Translations under genes and position numbers: made by a program
Origin: Sulfurospirillum sp. UBA2217
Lineage (GTDB): Bacteria > Campylobacterota > Campylobacteria > Campylobacterales > Sulfurospirillaceae
DNA: 64,000 nucleotides
NCBI GenBank assembly: GCA_002328495.1
Contig: DCUJ01000002.1
Location: 111,840 to 175,839, forward strand
Reading direction: 5' to 3'
Notes under the pieces: generated by a model
What the model was told of the DNA's origin: nothing
What the model saw: only the letters and a program-made list of their open reading frames with translations
Databases searched by the model: none
Shown: one piece after another, positions 27,309-35,017 of the stretch
Layout of the letters: each line of letters starts with the position of its first letter
How positions within the stretch are numbered: position 1 is the stretch's first letter

Positions 27309-28348
27309 CGCGTATACTCCTCGCATAATAATTTCACCATAGCCTCTTGGCTACCATGGTCTAACATCGAACGTAATTGTTTGGCATGGTTAAAAAAAGC
27401 TTCTTTATCGGTCGTCTCATAGACCTTGAGTAGATTTTCAACCGTAACGGCATCTTGAAGCAATTCGGTATGTAAAGGCGCCATCTTAGCAAAATCGCAT
27501 AAAATATTAGCAAGCCCCACATGCGCAAGCTTAACAAATTTTCGCCCTATCCAATAATCAAACGCCTTTGCCTTATACGCAAGCACAAAAGGAACACCCA
27601 CAAGGGCGGCTTCAAGCGTCGCGGTTCCAGAACACACAAAGGCAAATTCACTACGGTCAAAGGCTTCATAAGCACTACGGCACACCACAAAATCCCCGAC
27701 AACACCGTACATCTTTGCTATGTCATCGTCATCCAAATGGGACGGAATGACTAAAAGTTTTTCTTTCCCTTCAATACGTGAAGCCAGCTCTTTAAAAATA
27801 GGCATCAATCGTGCAATCTCACTTTTTCGACTTCCAGGCAAAAAAGCGATAGCCCCCTCTTTGTCTGCACGAACCTTAAAGAGTGGAATCTCATCCAACA
27901 AAGGATGTCCCACATACTGAGCCTTGGTATAAAAACTCTGTTCAAACGGCAAAATAGATGCCAATCTTGTGCAATACTTTTCTATCAACGCCACACGATG
28001 GGGTTTCCATGCCCACACCTGAGGCAAGATATAGTAAATAATTTCAATGCTAGGATTGAGAGCCCGAATCGCTTTGGCTAAAGGTAAGTTAAACGCTGGC
28101 GAGTCAATTAAAAGCACTTTATCGACAAACAGACTCATACGAGACATCACTTTAATCGCATGTTTGGCTTTACGGATTTTGGGCAGTGCATCCAAAATTC
28201 CCATAACCGAAAAAGCACGCGAAGGTAAAAATGGCTTTCCAAATCGTTCATCAAAAATACCATACATTTCATACGTATCTAATGCCTTGAGTAAAGGGGA
28301 AAGGTGTAAATTAGCAGAAGGCTCAAGTGCCGAGACCAATAACTTCAC
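27305..28348 (-). CDS. lpxB: Lipid-A-disaccharide synthase
   Basis: A GT19 glycosyltransferase that joins UDP-diacylglucosamine and lipid X. The 347-residue protein shows ALEPSANLHLSPLLKAL at the N-terminus, YYILPQVWAWKPHR, FVGHPLLDE-like sequence (QYVGHPLLDEIP), LPGSRKSEI and VCSGTATLEAALVGVPFVLAYK near the nucleotide-sugar site. It is slightly shorter than the E. coli enzyme. It heads lpxB-greA-argC-phosphoesterase and diverges from surE. Confidence 0.95.
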   Translation of the reverse strand: MKLLVSALEPSANLHLSPLLKALDTYEMYGIFDERFGKPFLPSRAFSVMGILDALPKIRKAKHAIKVMSRMSLFVDKVLLIDSPAFNLPLAKAIRALNPSIEIIYYILPQVWAWKPHRVALIEKYCTRLASILPFEQSFYTKAQYVGHPLLDEIPLFKVRADKEGAIAFLPGSRKSEIARLMPIFKELASRIEGKEKLLVIPSHLDDDDIAKMYGVVGDFVVCRSAYEAFDRSEFAFVCSGTATLEAALVGVPFVLAYKAKAFDYWIGRKFVKLAHVGLANILCDFAKMAPLHTELLQDAVTVENLLKVYETTDKEAFFNHAKQLRSMLDHGSQEAMVKLLCEEYTR

Positions 28349-28420
28349 AAAATATCCTCATACATAAATAGTTTAGGAGATAATAGTAAAATATCTCTTA
28401 AAAATGAAACCCTCTTTTGC

Positions 28421-28426
28421 TATAAT
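28421..28426 (+). promoter_or_regulatory. Likely -10 box for surE
   Basis: A TATAAT preceded by TTTGC lies 25 bases before the surE ATG, in the 102-base divergent region with lpxB. Confidence 0.55.
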
Positions 28427-28450
28427 GGATAAAAAAGTAGGCAAATCCCC

Positions 28451-29236
28451 ATGAAACGCATTTTAATCACCAACGATGATGGCTTTGAAAGTGCGGGGCT
28501 TCACGCTTTAGCACGTGCACTTCGTCCTTTAGGGCATGTCACCATTGTTGCACCCAGCTCTGAGAAATCGGCGTGTGGGCACTCCCTCACCCTCACCCGT
28601 CCGCTTCGTTTCATCTCCCTTGAAGATGACTTTTTTAAACTGGACGATGGCACACCCACGGATTGTATTTACCTCTCTATTAACGCTCTTTTTGAAGGTG
28701 ATAGTAAACCTGATTTGGTGGTGAGTGGCATCAATAAAGGCTCAAACTTAGGAGAGGACATCACCTACAGTGGAACAGCAAGTGCAGCGATGGAAGCGGC
28801 ATTGCATGGGGTTCCTGCCATTGCAATCTCGCAAGTTTATGTGGGAGGCCCTCAAAATATTGAGCTGAGTCATGGGTATGATTTGGCGGAGCAAACCGTG
28901 TATGATTTGGCTAAAAAGATTTTGGAAGGTACCTACCCTTTAGGTGAACGTCGCTTTTTAAATGTCAATATTCCCCCTCTACGCCCCAACGAATGCAAAG
29001 GCTACAAAATCACCCGTGCGGGGCACCGCATGTACGGCAATGACGCGCATCTGCACCGCAACCCACGGGGTGAGGAGTATTATTGGCTGGGTGTGCACAC
29101 GCTTGAATGGATTAAAAGTGAAAACAATGACTGTGATCTCAGTGCCATTGAAGAGGGATACATCTCTATTACGCCTGTAAAACTCGATATGACTGCACAC
29201 GATGAACTAGAAAATTTAAAGCAATGGATACAATAA
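28451..29236 (+). CDS. surE: 5'/3'-nucleotidase SurE
   Basis: A survival-protein phosphatase acting on nucleoside monophosphates. The 261-residue protein begins MKRILITNDDGFESAGLHAL, with the DD metal site, and contains APSSEKSACGHSLTLTRP, DGTPTDC and VSGINKGSNLGEDITYSGT, all SurE motifs. It is the first of two plus-strand genes; its stop codon overlaps the preferred tcdA start (TAATG). Confidence 0.96.
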   Translation: MKRILITNDDGFESAGLHALARALRPLGHVTIVAPSSEKSACGHSLTLTRPLRFISLEDDFFKLDDGTPTDCIYLSINALFEGDSKPDLVVSGINKGSNLGEDITYSGTASAAMEAALHGVPAIAISQVYVGGPQNIELSHGYDLAEQTVYDLAKKILEGTYPLGERRFLNVNIPPLRPNECKGYKITRAGHRMYGNDAHLHRNPRGEEYYWLGVHTLEWIKSENNDCDLSAIEEGYISITPVKLDMTAHDELENLKQWIQ

Positions 29237-29880
29237 TGGATGATCGCTTTACCAGAGTGCGCTGTGTTTTGGGGGAGGATTTTGAGAAACTCCAAAATGC
29301 TCACGTTTTACTTTTGGGTGTGGGAGGTGTGGGAAGTGTCTGCTTAGATGCGCTCTTTCGCACAGGCATTGGGTGCATTACTATTGTGGATGATGATGTC
29401 TATGACATCACGAACCAAAACCGCCAATTGGGTTCTGAAGCGGTGGGCGAAGTGAAGGTCACACACCTTGCCTCCTTGTATCCCAATATCACACCCATTC
29501 ACGTCCTTATCACCCCTGCTTGGGTCGAAGCGTTTGATTTTTCACCCTACGATGTGGTCATTGATGCCATTGATGATATGCCTACCAAAGTTGCCATTGC
29601 GCATAAAACAAGCGAAAAACTCTTAAGTTCCAGCGGCAGTGCCAAAAAACTTGACCCCACCCGTATCCGCACCGCTTCTATCTGGAAAACCCACGGCGAT
29701 GCGTTGGCGAAAAAGATGCGTTATGAGCTTAAAAAGAGCGGTTTTAAGGGAGATTTTCTCACCGTATATTCAGATGAAGAGCCTACATGTAAAGAGTTAG
29801 GAAGCCTCATGTGCGTCACAGGCGCTTTTGGCTTTGCACTGGCATCGTTGGCGATTCGGAAGATTATGGGAAGAGCATAA
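29236..29880 (+). CDS. tcdA: ThiF/E1-like tRNA threonylcarbamoyladenosine dehydratase (TcdA)
   Basis: An ATP-dependent enzyme of the ThiF/MoeB fold that cyclises t6A37 to ct6A37 in ANN-decoding tRNAs. The 214-residue protein starts MDDRFTRVRCVLGEDFEKLQ, has the nucleotide motif LLGVGGVGS, then DDDVYDITNQNRQ, the KKLDPTRIRTASI segment typical of TcdA/CsdL, and a C-terminal CVTGAFGFALAS. An alternative ATG lies four codons upstream. A Sua5-like gene 1.4 kb away also points to tRNA position-37 modification. Confidence 0.88.
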   Translation: MDDRFTRVRCVLGEDFEKLQNAHVLLLGVGGVGSVCLDALFRTGIGCITIVDDDVYDITNQNRQLGSEAVGEVKVTHLASLYPNITPIHVLITPAWVEAFDFSPYDVVIDAIDDMPTKVAIAHKTSEKLLSSSGSAKKLDPTRIRTASIWKTHGDALAKKMRYELKKSGFKGDFLTVYSDEEPTCKELGSLMCVTGAFGFALASLAIRKIMGRA

Positions 29881-29991
29881 AGAGCTTATTTCTTCAGAAA
29901 AATCTTTACATGTAAAGACAATAACATCAGCTCTTTGTAATGCAAAAGTTTTCTCAAATCCTTGTTTACTAGGAGGTGAAGAAGTCGAAAA
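29878..29991 (-). pseudogene. Remnant of a second Sua5-like gene
   Basis: The minus-strand translation FSTSSPPSKQGFEKTF followed by ALQRADVIVFTCKDFSEE closely matches residues of the intact Sua5-like protein at 31249-31689 (YSTSSNSSGKGFDETF, AKERADVIVFTCRNFFED). Only this C-terminal ~38-residue block is recognisable; the flanks do not align and there is no ATG start or ribosome site. The palindrome in VFTCK/VFTCR is at the equivalent position in both copies, as TTACATGTAA here and CTACATGTAA in the intact gene. This is best read as the eroded end of a duplicated gene, convergent with tcdA. Confidence 0.7.
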
Positions 29992-30052
29992 CATAAGACG
30001 GGACAAGCTACTTTGTTTTTTACATGTAAAATTTAGCCTTAATAGACATTCC

Positions 30053-30586
30053 TCAACCCTCCAACGCCATCAACGATGCCTTAGCACAAGCAATGCGTTT
30101 GGCAATATCTTCTCCCTTTTTATCCATAAAATCAATTTGAATTTTATACACCAAATCCGCTCCCTCAAAAAAACTAAACACCACATACCCTGCATAGAGT
30201 TTGGCTTCTTTGGTTTTTTTTCCAGGGTCTAGGGGGTCGTTTTCATATATCAGTACATGTAAACGAAGCGAGTCTTTGGAGGGTGTTTCTCCAAACTCTC
30301 TTATTAAGATATTTCGGACTTCGTTAAGGTCTAAACGCTCAAAAAGCTTTGAGGGGGCATAGTGCGATTTTTGTGTCTCAAGGTCTACGACAAGCCCTTG
30401 TGTACGGATGGCTTCTTGAAAGGCGTGTACTTTTTCTTTGAAGTAAACACGTTCAAACACCACCGTTTCTTTGTGGCATTCAAGGCGTAAAGAGCGACAA
30501 CTGGTTTTTGTAACCTGCGTGTAGATGGCATAAGCTAAGAACACAAAAATGGCAAATCCTAGCACAAGCAAGAGCTTTTTTAACAT
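30053..30586 (-). CDS. Hypothetical membrane-anchored protein
   Basis: A 177-residue protein with one hydrophobic helix at residues 4-23 (LLLVLGFAIFVFLAYAIYTQ) and a soluble, charged remainder, so it is probably anchored in the inner membrane facing the periplasm. There is no lipobox. Two cysteines lie just outside the helix (SCRSLRLEC). I do not recognise the family. Its C-terminus converges on the tcdA/remnant region and its start lies 70 bases from the opposite-facing promoter at 30662. Confidence 0.7.
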   Translation of the reverse strand: MLKKLLLVLGFAIFVFLAYAIYTQVTKTSCRSLRLECHKETVVFERVYFKEKVHAFQEAIRTQGLVVDLETQKSHYAPSKLFERLDLNEVRNILIREFGETPSKDSLRLHVLIYENDPLDPGKKTKEAKLYAGYVVFSFFEGADLVYKIQIDFMDKKGEDIAKRIACAKASLMALEG

Positions 30587-30607
30587 CTCAAAACCCCTTT
30601 ATTTTAA

Positions 30608-30681
30608 ACATATGTTTGAAAAAATTATACCTTCATAGTGCACATATGTCAATAATAACTCTTGACATTATGCACATATGT
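30608..30681. promoter_or_regulatory. Three ACATATGT palindromic operator-like sites
   Basis: ACATATGT occurs at 30608-30615, 30642-30649 and 30674-30681. The last two share the 11-mer TGCACATATGT and lie 32 bases apart; the first lies 34 bases before the second, each about three DNA turns. The third sits between the -35 and -10 boxes of the promoter at 30662-30691, and GACATTAT / ATAATGTC arms flank it. This is the layout of a cooperatively bound repressor. The DUF134 regulator downstream, now broken, is the natural candidate, by inference only. Confidence 0.65.
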
Positions 30682-30691
30682 GTATTATAAT
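30662..30691 (+). promoter_or_regulatory. Strong sigma-70 promoter
   Basis: TTGACA at 30662-30667 and TATAAT at 30686-30691 are both perfect consensus boxes with an 18-base spacer. Transcription would begin near 30698 and read the DUF134 pseudogene and the zinc-ribbon gene. A consensus -35 is rare in this window, so this stands out as a promoter made strong to be repressed. Confidence 0.8.
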
Positions 30692-30722
30692 GTCGAGACC
30701 TTATAAGGAAATAGGAATTTTC

Positions 30723-30958
30723 ATGGCTAAAAATCCAAAAGAGAGTGGTCAGTCATCCTCCGATGTTTCATACCTTTAAACCCGCAGGAGTGGTTGGGAA
30801 CAACCTTGAAGAGTATTATGCTCGAACTCGATGAATACGAAGGTCTTGAGTTGAATCGTGTGCGTAAAAAAGTGGCTTCAATGCTTAAAATAGATGATGT
30901 TAAAATATTTCACATCTTTTGTGAAATTGAAATGTCTCATATCCAAAGAAAGGATTAA
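30723..30958 (+). pseudogene. Frameshifted, internally deleted DUF134 DNA-binding protein gene
   Basis: Reading in three frames recovers a DUF134-like protein. ATG 30723 gives MAKNPKESGQSSSDVSY. An extra base near 30774 shifts into FKPAGVVGNNLEE, and another extra base near 30813 shifts into IMLELDEYEGLELN. About 25 residues that would hold the helix-turn-helix are missing, and the frame then reads RVRKKVASML. The family normally reads FKPAG..LEE..L.LDE.EALRL..., an HTH, then ARKKVADAL. The gene is therefore dead by two frameshifts and one deletion. The promoter ahead and the gene after it appear intact. Confidence 0.75.
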
Positions 30959-30960
30959 TA

Positions 30961-31239
30961 ATGTTTGGAAAGAAGAATGCTAACCGTTGTGGAAACGGTA
31001 TAAATCAAAATGGTAGACATGGTGCTAATATGCAAGATAATGGACATCAAGGTAATGGTCTAGGCGGTGGACGCAATAACGGTGGAGCTTTTGGCACAGG
31101 CGGTTTTTGTGTCTGTACCAAATGTGGTGAAAAAGTTCCTCACCAAAGAGGTGTGAAATGTACCACTCAAAAATGCCCTGCATGTGAACATACTCTTGTG
31201 CGAGAAGAACTTATCCAACACAAAGAAGATAAAATGTAG
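30961..31239 (+). CDS. Small Gly/Asn-rich zinc-ribbon or rubredoxin-like protein
   Basis: A 92-residue protein. Residues 1-47 are rich in Gly, Asn, His and Gln and look disordered. Residues ~50-76 hold CVCTKCGEKVPHQRG then KCTTQKCPACEH, giving two Cys-x2-Cys knuckles that could bind zinc or iron. Similar small proteins occur beside DUF134 regulators and NifX/NifB-type FeMo-cofactor-like genes in anaerobes; that association is from memory. It begins two bases after the DUF134 remnant, so it shares that promoter. Function unknown. Confidence 0.78.
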   Translation: MFGKKNANRCGNGINQNGRHGANMQDNGHQGNGLGGGRNNGGAFGTGGFCVCTKCGEKVPHQRGVKCTTQKCPACEHTLVREELIQHKEDKM

Positions 31240-31248
31240 TCTTTTGGC

Positions 31249-31689
31249 TTATCTTATTTTCTTTATCTTTCTTTTTCCTAGCCTGTAGATAGACGAAGGT
31301 TTATCTTCAAAAAAATTTCTACATGTAAAGACAATTACATCGGCTCTTTCTTTGGCAAAGGTTTCATCAAAGCCTTTGCCACTAGAGTTTGACGAAGTAG
31401 AATAACTCCACTTAAGCTTTTGTAGAAACTGCAAATGCGCTTCATCTTTGACCACACGAATTGCTAATCCACACGGATATACAAAGCTTGTTTTTTGGGC
31501 TCTGCGGACACGGTTTTTATGGTGTTTAGGAACTCTAGTAAAACGACGAAGGGTGGTGAGTGAATCCACACTCATCAAAAATGATTTACCGCTTGGGCGG
31601 TTTTTCGTCTTGATGAGTGCTTCAGCATTTTGAGAGAGGAACCCAGCTGTTGTCTCTGTTTGTGCAAGATAAACAAGATCTGGGTTCAT
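31249..31689 (-). CDS. Short Sua5/YciO/YrdC-family protein
   Basis: A 146-residue protein resembling the truncated Sua5/YrdC-like proteins I recall from Campylobacterota: LVYLAQTETTAGFLSQ, KNRPSGKSFLM, LTTLRRFTRVP, RVRRAQKTSFVYP, AIRVVKDEAHLQFL and YSTSSNSSGKGFDE match the order of the YrdC fold (KxR, SxTxxN-like motifs). Sua5/TsaC makes threonylcarbamoyl-AMP for t6A. This version is shorter than the usual ~190-200 residues, so activity is uncertain. It lies six bases upstream of carB's stop in the same orientation's gene list, convergent with the zinc-ribbon gene. Confidence 0.72.
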   Translation of the reverse strand: MNPDLVYLAQTETTAGFLSQNAEALIKTKNRPSGKSFLMSVDSLTTLRRFTRVPKHHKNRVRRAQKTSFVYPCGLAIRVVKDEAHLQFLQKLKWSYSTSSNSSGKGFDETFAKERADVIVFTCRNFFEDKPSSIYRLGKRKIKKIR

Positions 31690-31695
31690 GGTTTT

Positions 31696-34600
31696 TTAGT
31701 TTAGATAGTCTTGTAACGCACGTGGCTCAAGTGCGCTTTTGTCTTGGATGTACTCTATCGCCGTTGTTGCAGCCGCTGCTGCTGAGACGGTGGTAAAGTA
31801 AGGAATTTTAAAGCGCAACACGGCTTGGCGAATTTTCTTCGCATCGTCTTTGCTTGATTTATTATCACTCGTGTTAATTACAAGCGCAATATCACCATTT
31901 TTGAGTTTATCTTCGATATTAGGTCTGCCCTCAGAGATTTTATACACAAACTCTGCGTCCACACCTGCATCACGAAGGGCTTTGTGTGTGCCACCCGTTG
32001 CGATGACTTTAAACCCTAAGGCTTCAAATTTAGTACCAATTTCTTTTGCAAAACTCTTGTCAATATCCACCAAAGAGATAAACACAGCGCCACTTTTTGG
32101 AAGTACATTGGAAGAAGCGATTTGGCTTTTTGCAAACGAAGCTGGGAAGTTTTTACTAATACCCATAACCTCGCCTGTGGATTTCATTTCAGGCCCTAAA
32201 ATGAGGTCTGCACCTTGGAGTTTGTTGAACGGAAATACCGCTTCTTTCACTGCAACGTGGTCAAACTTTTTAGGTTTTAAAATGCCATTGCCTTCACGAA
32301 CCACGTCAAATTTATCGTAAAAAGAAAGTGCTTCTCTAAGATTTCCCTGAAACATGACACGTGTCGCCACTTTTGCCATCGGAATGCCTGTTGCCTTGCT
32401 CACAAAGGGCACTGTACGGCTCGCACGAGGATTGACTTCGATCATGTAAACATCGTCTTGATAGATGGCATATTGGATGTTCATCAAACCTACAACGCCA
32501 AGATTAAGCGCGATTTGTTTGGTTTGAGACTCAATTTTTTCAAGAATGGCATCACTAAGGCTAATAGAAGGCAAAGAACACGCACTATCACCACTGTGAA
32601 TACCCGCTTCTTCAATGTGTTGCATAATACCACCGATGTAGACCTCTTTACCATCACAAATCGCATCGACATCCACTTCAATGGCACGATCAAGGAATTG
32701 ATCGATAAGAACAGGTGAATTGTGACTTACACTGACTGCTTCATTCATGTAGGTGCGAAGTTCGCTCTCATTGTAAACGATACGCATCGCCCTTCCACCT
32801 AGAACATAACTTGGGCGTACAAGAACAGGATAGCCGATCTCTTTTGCTTTCTCAATCGCCTCTTCTTCACTGGTTGCCGTTGCATTGTTGGGCTGTTTGA
32901 TGTTGTTTTCGGTAATAAATTTCGAGAATTTTTCTCGATCTTCTGCCATATCGATCACACGCGCTGTGGTACCGATGATTTTCGCACCCATGACGGTAAG
33001 TTTCTTTGCTAATTTAAGCGGTGTTTGTCCACCAAAATGCACGATAACGCCATCGGGATTTTCTTTTTCAACCACGCTTCTCACGTGTTCAAAATCAATC
33101 GGTTCAAAGTAAAGAATGTCGCTGGTGTCATAATCCGTTGAAACCGTTTCAGGGTTACAGTTGTACATAATGGTTTTAACACCCAAATCACCCAGCGCAT
33201 ATGCTGCGTGAACACAACAGTAGTCAAACTCGATACCCTGCCCTATTCTGTTTGGACCACCGCCGATAATCATCACTTTTTTCTGTGTCTCTTTTTCTTT
33301 TACATGTAAAGGAAGTTTGGTCACATTGGTGGTGGAGTAAAGGTATGGTGTGAGGGCTTTAAACTCCGCCGCACACGTGTCAACTTCATTGTACTCAAAG
33401 TCGATGTCTAGTTTGTTGCGTGCAAAATAGATGTCATTGGTGGTCAGCTCTAAATTGTCCTCTTTGTTGATGAGTTTTGCAATCATCTTGTCTGAAAAGC
33501 CCATGGTTTTAGCTTGACGCAAGAGTTTTTCATCGTTAAGAATAAACATATCAATTTTCTTTTCAAAATCAATAATCTCTTTAATTTGATTTAAAAACCA
33601 TGGATCAATTTTACTTAAGTTGAAGACATCTTCCACGCTATAGCCTCTACGGAATGCTTCACCCACATAAAGAACTCTATCGCAGTTTGGACGGCGAATT
33701 TCGTGTTTGAGTTTTTCTTCATCTGCTTTGATCGTTTCAAATCCGCTCAATCCCGTTTCTAGTGAACAGAGTGCTTTTTGGAAAGACTCTTTAAACGTTC
33801 GACCTATCGCCATCACTTCGCCCACACTCTTCATCGAAGTGGTGAGTGTAGAATCCGCCAATGGGAATTTTTCAAAGGTAAAACGAGGAATTTTAGTGAC
33901 GATGTAGTCAATAACAGGCTCAAAACTTGCCGCCGTTCCCGTGATGTCATTTTTAATTTCATCGAGTGTAAAACCAACCGCAAGAAGCGTTGCCACTTTG
34001 GCGATAGGATAGCCTGTTGCTTTTGAAGCAAGGGCAGAACTTCGACTAACACGAGGGTTCATCTCGATAACGGTCATACGACCTGTGTTAGGGCAAATGG
34101 AAAATTGTACGTTACTTCCACCTGTATCGACACCAATTTCACGAAGAATTGCAAACGAAGCATTACGCATACGTTGGTACTCTTTATCCGTGAGTGTTAG
34201 TGCGGGTGCGATAGTGATAGAATCTCCTGTATGAACACCCATCGGGTCAAAATTTTCGATGGAGCAAACAATGATGCAGTTATCAGCACGATCACGAATC
34301 ACTTCCATCTCGTACTCTTTCCACCCCAAAAGTGACTCTTCAATCAAAATTTCATTAATCGGACTGGCATCAAGTCCTGAAAGAGCTAATTCTTTAAACT
34401 CATCGATATTATACGCCACACCGCTTCCACCACCTGCTAGGGTGTAAGAAGCTCTAATAATTAATGGGAAACCAATTTTTTCAGCCGCTGCATACGCTTC
34501 TTCTAGATTGTACGCATATGCGCTTATCGGTAAATCCATACCGATTTTAATCATCGCTTCTTTAAAGGCTTGTCGGTCTTCGCCTTTTTTAATCGCGGCT

Positions 34601-34953
34601 GGATTGGCTCCTAAAAATTGTATGCCCTCCAACATCCCCAATTCGTCCATTTTCATGGCAACATTCAATGCTGTTTGTCCGCCCATAGTAGGTAAGATGG
34701 CATCTACGCCCTCTTTTTCAATGATACGGGAAATGACTTCTGGCGTAATAGGCTCAATGTATGTTCTATCGGCAAATTCTGGGTCTGTCATAATGGTTGC
34801 GGGATTAGAGTTGACAAGCACAACACGGTACCCTAACTCTTTGAGTGTTTTTGCTGCCTGCGTGCCTGAATAGTCAAATTCACATGCTTGGCCTATGACA
34901 ATGGGACCTGAGCCTATCAATAAAATGGTGTTAATATCTGTGCGTTTTGGCAT
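31696..34953 (-). CDS. carB: Carbamoyl-phosphate synthase large subunit
   Basis: It makes carbamoyl phosphate from bicarbonate, ammonia (channelled from CarA) and two ATP, for arginine and pyrimidines. The 1085-residue protein has two homologous ATP-grasp halves (LLIGSGPIVIGQACEFDYSG; MIIGGGPNRIGQGIEFDYC), both with intact nucleotide motifs, and a C-terminal MGS-like allosteric domain (VIATGGTHKALRDAGVDAEFV). The length is normal. The upstream gap to mreC is 64 bases and holds a TTACATGTAA palindrome but no clear promoter. carA is not in the window. Confidence 0.98.
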   Translation of the reverse strand: MPKRTDINTILLIGSGPIVIGQACEFDYSGTQAAKTLKELGYRVVLVNSNPATIMTDPEFADRTYIEPITPEVISRIIEKEGVDAILPTMGGQTALNVAMKMDELGMLEGIQFLGANPAAIKKGEDRQAFKEAMIKIGMDLPISAYAYNLEEAYAAAEKIGFPLIIRASYTLAGGGSGVAYNIDEFKELALSGLDASPINEILIEESLLGWKEYEMEVIRDRADNCIIVCSIENFDPMGVHTGDSITIAPALTLTDKEYQRMRNASFAILREIGVDTGGSNVQFSICPNTGRMTVIEMNPRVSRSSALASKATGYPIAKVATLLAVGFTLDEIKNDITGTAASFEPVIDYIVTKIPRFTFEKFPLADSTLTTSMKSVGEVMAIGRTFKESFQKALCSLETGLSGFETIKADEEKLKHEIRRPNCDRVLYVGEAFRRGYSVEDVFNLSKIDPWFLNQIKEIIDFEKKIDMFILNDEKLLRQAKTMGFSDKMIAKLINKEDNLELTTNDIYFARNKLDIDFEYNEVDTCAAEFKALTPYLYSTTNVTKLPLHVKEKETQKKVMIIGGGPNRIGQGIEFDYCCVHAAYALGDLGVKTIMYNCNPETVSTDYDTSDILYFEPIDFEHVRSVVEKENPDGVIVHFGGQTPLKLAKKLTVMGAKIIGTTARVIDMAEDREKFSKFITENNIKQPNNATATSEEEAIEKAKEIGYPVLVRPSYVLGGRAMRIVYNESELRTYMNEAVSVSHNSPVLIDQFLDRAIEVDVDAICDGKEVYIGGIMQHIEEAGIHSGDSACSLPSISLSDAILEKIESQTKQIALNLGVVGLMNIQYAIYQDDVYMIEVNPRASRTVPFVSKATGIPMAKVATRVMFQGNLREALSFYDKFDVVREGNGILKPKKFDHVAVKEAVFPFNKLQGADLILGPEMKSTGEVMGISKNFPASFAKSQIASSNVLPKSGAVFISLVDIDKSFAKEIGTKFEALGFKVIATGGTHKALRDAGVDAEFVYKISEGRPNIEDKLKNGDIALVINTSDNKSSKDDAKKIRQAVLRFKIPYFTTVSAAAAATTAIEYIQDKSALEPRALQDYLN

Positions 34954-35017
34954 TGTTTTCCTTTATTCTTTACATGTAATCATCAATCTAAAACCCAAAA
35001 AGGTTCTGGATTCATCA

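Noticed and set aside
29797..30006. The full 69-codon open frame opposite tcdA as a real gene
   Set aside because: It opens on a TTG with no ribosome site, and only its central part is homologous to anything; treated as a gene remnant.
30646..30668. ATGTCAA / TTGACAT inverted repeat as a separate operator
   Set aside because: It arises partly from the -35 box and overlaps the better ACATATGT sites.
34508..34873. Open frame opposite carB
   Set aside because: carB is a full-length conserved gene on the other strand; this is a shadow frame.
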